DNA from: Conoideocrella luteorostrata
Lineage: Eukaryota > Ascomycota > Sordariomycetes > Hypocreales > Clavicipitaceae
NCBI GenBank assembly: GCA_032433595.1
Contig: JASWJB010000002.1
Coordinates: 62,001 to 126,000 of the forward strand
DNA: 64,000 bases
Reading direction: 5' to 3'
The notes under the pieces were generated by a model. It worked only from the letters and a program-made list of their open reading frames with translations. It made no database searches and was not told the DNA's origin. Positions 57,206 through 64,000 of the stretch are shown in pieces. Position numbers and translations under genes: made by a program. How positions within the stretch are numbered: the first letter of the stretch is position 1; each line of letters begins with the position of its first letter.

Positions 57206-58837
57206 ATGGCCAAAGAACTCAAGTGTTCGTCTTCCGACATGCATGTCGACCCTGAAGACATGCGCGTTGCGGAGATGGTGGAAACCAGGCAAAACGACGC
57301 TGTCTTTGGAGAAATGGCTCAAGATGGTCCCAACTATCGTAATGTATGTGAGGCAGTCCCTCCTCTTTCTTAAATGTGCTACCGACCTGACACAACCTGC
57401 CCAGGTTGGCTGGATTGGCACTGCAGCCTTGATGATAAAGACTCAGATCGGGCTGGGAGTTTTGTCATTCCCGTCGGTGTTCCATACGCTTGGTATGGTT
57501 CCCGGTGTTATACTTCTCTGTATCGTCGCCGGCATAACCACCTGGTCAAATTACATTGTCGGAATCTTCAAGGTCAAGCATCGTGCCGTGTACGGTGTTG
57601 ACGACGTTGGTCAGCTGATATGCGGACGCATTGGGAAAGAAGTGCTTGCTGTTGCCTTTATGGGTCGTGAGTACTCCTCCAAAGCGGATAGTATGAGTAT
57701 GTGGTAACCATGATCAGAATATGTCATGACGGCGGGATCAGCCATGTTGAGTCTTTCGATTTGCCTCAACTCCCTCTCTGATCACGGTGCTTGCACTGCT
57801 ATTTTCGTTGCCGTAGCGTTCGTTTTGGTGTTCGCCCTCTCCAGCATCCGCACACTTGGCCGAATTAGCTGGTTCGCGCTGATCGGTGTTGTCGGCATTA
57901 TCGCCGCAGGTAAGCAAAACTCTCACCTCTTTAGTCAGCAAAGGCATGTCTGTTAATACTGTTCCATGAAGTGTTCATTGTCATGATCGCCGTAGGCGTT
58001 CAAGATAAGCCCGAGTCTGCCCCTAGAGATGTCGAATGGAAATCCGACTACAAGCTCTTTGCGAACCCAACCTTCGCCCAGGCTGCCTCGGCCGTGTCAA
58101 CCCTCATTTTCGCGTATGCTGGCACAGGTGCCTTCTTCCCGATCGTCGCAGAGATGAGAGATCCTCGTCTGTACCCCCGAGCATTAGCACTCTGTCAAAC
58201 ACTTGTTACGGTCGTGTATTTAATTGTCGGAATCGTAATATACTACTACTGTGGATCCTACGTCACCTCGCCTGCTCTTGGATCAGCCGGCACAAAAATC
58301 AAGAAGATCTCATATGGCATCGCCCTTCCTGGGTTGCTTGTTAGCGGTATTCTTCTCGCCCACGCAAGTTTCCCCGCCTCTTCTTATCGTAGCCGTTGGC
58401 TAACTTCATGCCAGGTGTCTAGCAAATACATCTTCGTGCGCATACTGCGCGGATCGAAACATCTGGTTTCCAATACTTTGATTCACTGGGCCACGTGGCT
58501 GGGCTGCAGCTTCGGCGTTTGCCTTGTTGCCTACATTCTTGCCAGCTCTATTCCCGTGTTCAACGGCATCGTGTCTCTAGCCGGAGCGCTCTTTGGTACC
58601 CTGCTGTCATTCCAGCCCATGGGTTGCATGTGGCTGTATGACAACTGGAGTCGCGGCAAAGACAATGCTACCCTGCGCTGGCGTCTGATGGTCAGCTGGA
58701 GTATATTTGTTATTGTTTCTGGTTCCTTCATGATGGTTGCCGGTACATATGGTGCCATTGTAGGCATCATTGATTCGTACCATGTCAATGGAGGATCGTC
58801 TGCTTGGTCATGTGCCGATAACTCTAATTCTAGCTAG
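57206..58837 (+). CDS. amino-acid permease (AAAP / Mtr-AVT type)
   Basis: Five exons, 57206-57343, 57405-57666, 57718-57909, 57972-58363 and 58415-58837, give 468 residues. The acidic cytosolic N-terminus (MAKELKCSSSDMHVDPEDMR) leads to the first helix, GWIGTAALMIKTQIGLGVLS, the signature of fungal neutral amino-acid transporters. Further helices: GMVPGVILLCIVAGITTWSN, YVMTAGSAMLSLSICLN, AIFVAVAFVLVFALSSIRTL, VFIVMIAVGV, ASAVSTLIFAYAGTGAFFPI, LVTVVYLIVGIVIYYYCGSY, then two to four more. The second donor is GTGAGT (frame restored as FMGQYVMTAG). The fourth intron is 51 bases with a GC donor (GCAAGT) and keeps the frame even if retained. It would import the substrate of the neighbouring enzymes; aromatic or neutral amino acids and proline are family substrates. 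Confidence 0.85.
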
Positions 58838-59858
58838 GGTCTAGATGTCTTGAAATTTTTGTGCTCGACTCATAAAAAGGCTCAAATAACAAATTTGAAC
58901 TGTATCCTTTGCATTGCCCGTCGCTATTTAATTTGCCACTGGAAGATTGTGACGAGTCTTGGAGTGTGGGTTGTGGAGATAATGGTGCAATCGCCTTCGC
59001 TTGTATTATGTACTGAATATATAGTGGACCTTTACAAGCTCTATTCACATTTGGGAATGTCAGCTAGACCGAAAGTTCTCCAGTCATTTTTGAGGATAGT
59101 CGTAAACCAGGATAAGTCTGATACCGAAGGTTGTAAGGTCGGAGTCACCCATAAGCTCTTCCAACTTACACGCAACCCCTATCGTCTCACATAGGCTGTC
59201 TTCTTGGCATATGCGAAGCTCATTCACTAGTCATTTCCTGACCAACTCATTTCCCGGACGAGGTGTATTTTCAGCTGGTGTCTACTACTGGGTGTTGCCC
59301 ATCTAAAACGATTGAGCCAATTCGAGGCTTGGGCCGCCCAGTAGCGCAATGCCGTCGTGTCATTGTTGATTTCGGTTATCTACGAAATTTGAACACCCTA
59401 TGCAGATAGACTGACTGCCTTATCAGACGAGCCCGGCATGGCCTTCTACTTTAGCCATCGTGCATTATCCACTTGTATTTATCTATCGCTTTAATGCTGT
59501 GCCAGCGTGGAGACGGATTGGTGTCGTTCAGCGTGACGCTTGGACGTGGAGCCTATTCTACATGAAGACCTTCCTAGTTTAGTGATTGCTTCGAGCAATG
59601 TCGCGTGCTTTGATGAAGATGCTGGGATCGTTGAAGATGATAGGTGCGTCTCCAAAACACAGGCAATTTGATTCATCTTCCAATCACTGCAAACTTCAAG
59701 ACTGGCACCACCTCGCAGAACATGTACAATGGACTTGTACGGTCTTCACATGGCTTGGATTATTGTGGATTGAAATCGAGATTCCAAGAGCCTATACGCG
59801 GCATAGCTTTTATAAAATTGATGAGCCTATCTATTACTAGTTTCTATCCGTCTTCTAT
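58838..59858. other. intergenic between convergent genes
   Basis: About 1 kb between the ends of the permease (plus) and the aminotransferase (minus). Small frames only. Confidence 0.45.
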
Positions 59859-61527
59859 CTAGCACACTTTTATACATGCAAGTTCCTTAAGTGTCTGCTC
59901 TAGAACGTTGAGGAAGATGTTTACTACAGCTTGTCAGTTAGGATACCTTATAGTTTGAAAGATAGCGACGTACCGTGATGCTCTTGAAAGATGAGCATGG
60001 GTCTTAAACGAATCGCTGCCTCGCCACTACCGCCCATAATGACACCCTTGGACCGACACAGTGCGATAAGTTGGTCGCGTTTGGGACAGTCCCAAGCGAT
60101 GAAGGTACCTCTATCCTTACCACGGAGGTTCCTGACAAGTTCAGGGTACTTGGCCTGCAGAGCCTCAATGCGCGAGTACAGAAGAGCTCCAACCTTGGCG
60201 GTTTGATTGATGAGACCGCTGTCCTCAATTTCTCGATAGATGGCTCTAAATAGCAACGCCCTGACGGAGTCACCCATCCAAGTGTTGAACTGTCTGTAAG
60301 GTCTGTCCGGTCGTAGATCAGAGCGGCAGAAGTAGAAGCCAGCAGCCTGAGCCTTCTTGGAGAAGGTCACCATGTCGGGTGGTATGGAGAGGTTCCAGTG
60401 TGTGTGTGCCCACATCCTTCCAGTGGCCCCAACGCCGGTCTGCACTTCATCAACAATCATTAGAACGTCATTCTCCCTCGTAAGATCACGAAGGCCCTGG
60501 AAGAAGAATGGACTCGCGTGGTTATCACCGCCTTCGGATTGAATAGGTTCGACAATGATAGCCGCAATGTTGTGGTCAGCAGTGTTTAGAATTTCGGCGG
60601 TTTCTCTCAAACAGCGTTGCTCTTCAGCTCGATTCTCCGCTTCGTGCTCTTCAAGAGGGTATTTTAACTGTGGGAAAGGTGCGACAGGCCAGTCGAAGGC
60701 AGGGACATCAAGCTTGTGGATCGCCTTGCTCCTCGTTGTGGACAAGCTGCCGAACAGCCTGCCGTGGAAGCCCTTCTTGAAAGAAAGTATGGAGTACTTT
60801 TTAGCGCCTGGCGCTTGGTTCTTCATTACTGATGTGAGCTCCTCTTGGCTGAATTCTTTGCCACCGCGCTCTTGGGTGCCCTTCCAGATGCAAGCTGCTT
60901 TGTATGCTGTCTCGTTTGCGTCTGGGCCGGTGGTTGCTGTAAACACCTGGGTATGACCTTTGGGTGCAGCCTTGAGTATGCCGCTTTCTAAGAGGTCCGC
61001 ATAGTCTTGAGAGGGAAAGCTGCCGAGCGCTGGTCTGCTGGTGATGGCGCGGGTCATTTCAGGTGTCTGTGTCGCTTGGGCGAGCCGAGGGTTGTTGTAT
61101 CCCAACGGGATCGAGGCAATCTGCGCGAAGCTTCGGCATCCTCAGTAAGAGACAATCTGCCGGGGAAGCATGCGATTGACTTACACATCGAGATATTGGT
61201 TACCGTCGGCATCAACGAGGCTACAGCATGGTTAACTGCCGATTTTCCATCGTCTATATGACGCACCTACTAGTTGCCTAGCGATTTCTCATAGTCCACA
61301 AGGAGCCCTGCACTCGTTGTATCGAAGAATTTGTCGAGCTTTGCAAGGCCATTCTTGACTTTAGGGCCCGGTACTGGTGAGGTAACCATTCGAGGACCGG
61401 CCGGCTCGCCCGGAATAGCAGAAGTTGATAAACATCGAGCTGCGCTTAGACGGTATGCCACGTTTTTGGATATCGGCCGCTTTGAGGCAGCAGCTAAGGA
61501 TGATCTTGCAAGCAAATGAAAGTTCAT
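59859..61527 (-). CDS. 4-aminobutyrate aminotransferase-type omega-aminotransferase (mitochondrial)
   Basis: Four exons, 61527-61271, 61220-61185, 61130-59974 and 59923-59859, give 504 residues. The start MNFHLLARSSLAAASKRPIS is a basic, Ser-rich mitochondrial presequence. The tiny 36-base exon 2 restores NYLVDADGNQYLDV, followed by FAQIASIPLGYNNPRLAQA. PLP motifs are intact: HTQVFTATTGPDANETAYKA (phosphate loop), IIVEPIQSEGGDNHASPFFF, IVDEVQTGVGATGRMWAH (Asp of the pyridine-N contact) and MVTFSKKAQAAGFYF with Lys356/357 as the PLP lysine. The last exon gives EHHVNIFLNVLEQTLK. The family converts GABA and 2-oxoglutarate to succinate semialdehyde and glutamate; related members act on delta-aminovalerate or beta-alanine. 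TG-NANE-type loop reads TGPDANE, slightly unusual. Its start lies 642 bases from the regulator at 62169, divergent. Confidence 0.88.
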
Positions 61528-62168
61528 GATTGTCGTGTGTAGTGTGTATGATGGAATATATAACTACAGTAGGCGAGTCTCGTCGTCCTTAAGATATGTC
61601 CATCAGCAACCCCAACATCCCCCAGTCTCCATTGTGATGGGATAACCCTGACCGGGGCTCGGATGCTGCGTATGTCTGCATGGCGCATCTTGATGAACTT
61701 GGGCCTCACGACAACATAGCGCGATATCCCGATGAGTCCGCGATGGCTGCGTGCCAGTTCCGGTATTGGAGACATCATCGTCCGCAGACGACGAATGAGC
61801 GAAACCATTGAACCAGTCGCCACCGATTCATTCCCGATTTGTACAGGCGTCGTCAAGCCACAGGCTTATCTCGGGGAAACCTTCCACCTTCATTTCAACG
61901 CTCAACGGTTCAAGTCCGGTCCACTTGCCCATGTGGGTCTAATTCCGCAAAACGCAGGCTGACATCAGGTAATGGTGCACGATCGGCTACTGGGCTCATC
62001 CTGTTTCAGCATGAACATGGCAAATGCGAGACTCGACAGCATCTCATCACGTCTCAGGATCATCCCCGAAGGGAAAACCACGCCTGAATAATAATTCTTG
62101 ATCACCTATATCTCACTCGGTGTCATTAGCACCCAAATACCCGATTTTTTTTGGTTACAGTTACCATC
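61528..62168. promoter_or_regulatory. shared promoter of aminotransferase and regulator
   Basis: 641 bases between divergent starts. Open frames on both strands (61524-61856, 61732-62087) have no motif and are not called. Confidence 0.5.
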
Positions 62169-64000
62169 ATGAGAAGCAAGGCTCCGGCAAAGCCACGGAC
62201 GGGCAAGACAATCCGACAAGAAGGCCGGTCAAGGACTTTCACCGGCTGTGGAACCTGTCGAAGTCGCCATCTCAAGTGCGATGAAGCGAAACCCACGTGT
62301 TCATGCTGCCGTCGCCTCAATCTACCTTGTCAGGGATATGCCCCTCAGCTGCTCTGGCTTTCTGCACCGCAATCTGAGGGAGACGCAGCGGAGAAGAAGA
62401 GCGAAGTAGGCTCATTCCGATATCCACTTTTCACTGAGGCACATCGTAGCTCCATGAGCCTGAGTATGGTTCTGAGCCTTGGACATCAATCCGCTGGTGA
62501 CGCCTTGCTTGACTTGGACTGTGAGTCTATAGCAGACCAAGAATTGCATACGGTTGGTCCTTTCGGTGTTTTCAGAGCGCTCCAAGACTCTTCTATACAA
62601 GAGCCCTCCAGCAGCCCCCCTAGTCCGGACGACGAGGAAGACATGAGAGACATTTCTCTAGACCTAAATGAAGTCTATTGCCTGCCGGCTTTCCCAGATG
62701 ATGCTTTGGAAGATCCACTCCAGGATCATTCTTCGTCTTCCGTCGTTGCAGACCTGGCAGGCTCTGAAAATTGGATGGCCGTGGATGTAGACTTGGGATT
62801 ATCTTGGGATTGGGATGATATTTCTCAAAACGTTCTCCCTGATGCTTGTAATATGGATCTAGGTGCACCACATGTAGGATCACCAAGAAACACCTCGTTT
62901 GAGGGCATTCCGACGACAAAGACATTGAAAGAGCCCCCCCGACAACTCGAACTGGACATCCCGAGCTCCGGTCTGAAATCGCCTCGCATCAGCTCGGACG
63001 ATTATGATGACGCTTCTTCTATGCTGGGCAGAACCACGTTTTCTCCGAACAGTCTCTTTGCGGGAAGCACATCAATATTGCCAGCACATTCCACAGTATT
63101 GCTAAGGTATCTCAAGACCGAAGTATTGGAGACTACAACCTCCACGTTGAGTCGCGGTATGTCCCCGTGGAGGTTGTTGCTATTACCTTGTGCTCTCGAG
63201 ACTTTCGCCGAGATCTCACTTTGGAACACAACATCATACGCTCGTCGCAGCATCTTTTCAACGCTCTTGGCAAAGAGTGCCTTCCACTTGAGCAAATCTG
63301 TATCGCGCGGTGAATCAGCAGCCTCGTTCTGGCTCAAAATAGGCATCTACCATCAACATGCAGCACAAGATCATCTAAAGTCTGCCCTTAAGACTAAGTT
63401 TAAGGGTGACGTCAAGTACACAGAAATGCTTATGGCTATTCTGAGTGTTGGCGTAGTCTCTGTGAGTGGAAAATAAAATAATGTTTAGAAACGCCCTAGC
63501 TAATCCGTGGCAAAAAAAATGCAGGTTTATTATCATGGCGCAAAAGCCGTAAGAAAGCTACTCTTAGATGCTGAAAGCCTCATCCGATCGCATGGACTGC
63601 CTGCAACTAGGACCTTTCAGCATCGTGTCTTGCACCACATGTACACACATCTGCGAGTTATTTTAGAAAGCACTAATGTCGCATCGAAGCTTATAGAACC
63701 AGAAAACGGACAAGAAACAAGACCTGCGTCTCAACTGACTGAATGCGTCGCACCACGTAACTTCAGCATTAACGCACAGAATCTAGGCGACTTGGACTTG
63801 ACACGTCAGAAGCCAGAGAGCGTCGGTTATAGCGATATTCATCTTGATGTGTCCGGCGAGTGGCAAGCAACGCTATATCCTGAGATGTTCGGAGTGCCGG
63901 AGACACTCATGACGCTGCTCTCTCAGACGATTAGCTTGGCGAATGAGAAACCGTGTTTGGAAGCTGCGGGTGTATTTGACCCAGCAATCTCTGTAGCTCT
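62169..64000 (+). CDS. Zn2Cys6 transcription factor (Uga3/ArcA-like), runs off the window
   Basis: Exon 1 is 62169-63461 (431 codons); a 73-base intron (GTGAGT to TGCAG) leads to exon 2, which continues past 64000. The zinc cluster is FTGCGTCRSRHLKCDEAKPT and onwards, with Cys 27, 30, 37, 44, 47 and 54 in C-x2-C-x6-C-x6-C-x2-C-x6-C spacing. The FTGCxTCRxRHxKCDE wording is characteristic of the Uga3/ArcA/Pro1 group, which includes regulators of GABA and arginine catabolism. An acidic, Ser-rich linker follows (residues about 120-260). The helical Fungal_trans_2-type body starts near TVLLRYLKTEVLET and goes on to FWLKIGIYHQHAAQDHLK and YYHGAKAVRKLLLDAESLI. The first ATG of the frame after a CATC is used. 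It is a likely regulator of the adjacent aminotransferase and the permease/oxidase group (inference). Confidence 0.85.

Noticed and set aside
1..64000. Polyketide synthase, non-ribosomal peptide synthetase, CRISPR array, tRNA or rRNA gene
   Set aside because: None of the expected motifs, repeats or cloverleaf sequences was found on either strand.

Overview
The window is nuclear DNA of a filamentous ascomycete (Pezizomycotina), most likely a Eurotiales species of the Aspergillus/Penicillium type. The reasons are short introns (mostly 47-70 bases) with GTAAGT/GTATGT-like donors and CTAAC/CTGAC-like branch points, Zn2Cys6 regulators next to metabolic genes, solo LTRs, and scattered copies of TACTCCGTA, a motif I associate with that order. 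Each gene model below was built by joining frames across visible splice sites; joints that rest on a weak donor are marked. No tRNA, rRNA, CRISPR array or bacterial-type operon was seen.

Region 1 (1-18 kb) is gene-poor and repeat-rich. It holds a relic of a nuclease-like gene, a thioesterase-like gene (2913-4024), a relic of an MFS transporter, a 3-ketodihydrosphingosine reductase (6770-8020), a small secreted Ser/Thr-rich protein (9494-10521) and an F-box/ankyrin protein (13776-14537). Solo LTRs lie between them, several with clean 5-base target-site duplications.

Region 2 (18.7-33.8 kb) looks like a compact sesquiterpenoid-type biosynthetic cluster: an FAD D-amino-acid oxidase family protein, a PRISE-like short-chain reductase, a class I terpene cyclase, a divergently transcribed cytochrome P450, a Zn2Cys6 regulator interrupted by one in-frame TAG, a degraded second Zn2Cys6 regulator, and a GNAT acetyltransferase. 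The cyclase would make the hydrocarbon, and the P450 and reductase would decorate it. The role of the oxidase is open; an amine or amino-acid-derived step is possible.

Region 3 (33.8-53 kb) is mixed accessory DNA: an AT-rich block, a protein with a possible permuted papain-like His/Cys pair between two inverted solo LTRs, a DUF7580-like protein divergent from a decaying C2H2/TPR gene with three frameshifts, a multi-pass membrane protein, and a 948-residue 2-oxoglutarate/Fe(II) oxygenase-like protein.

Region 4 (53-64 kb) reads as an amino-acid catabolic cluster: a peroxisomal D-amino-acid oxidase (C-terminal SRL), a proline racemase-family enzyme, an AAAP-type amino-acid permease, a mitochondrial 4-aminobutyrate-type aminotransferase, and a divergent Zn2Cys6 regulator that runs off the window end. 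Together they suggest uptake, epimerisation or dehydration, and oxidation of a proline or hydroxyproline-like substrate, with an omega-amino acid handled by the transaminase.
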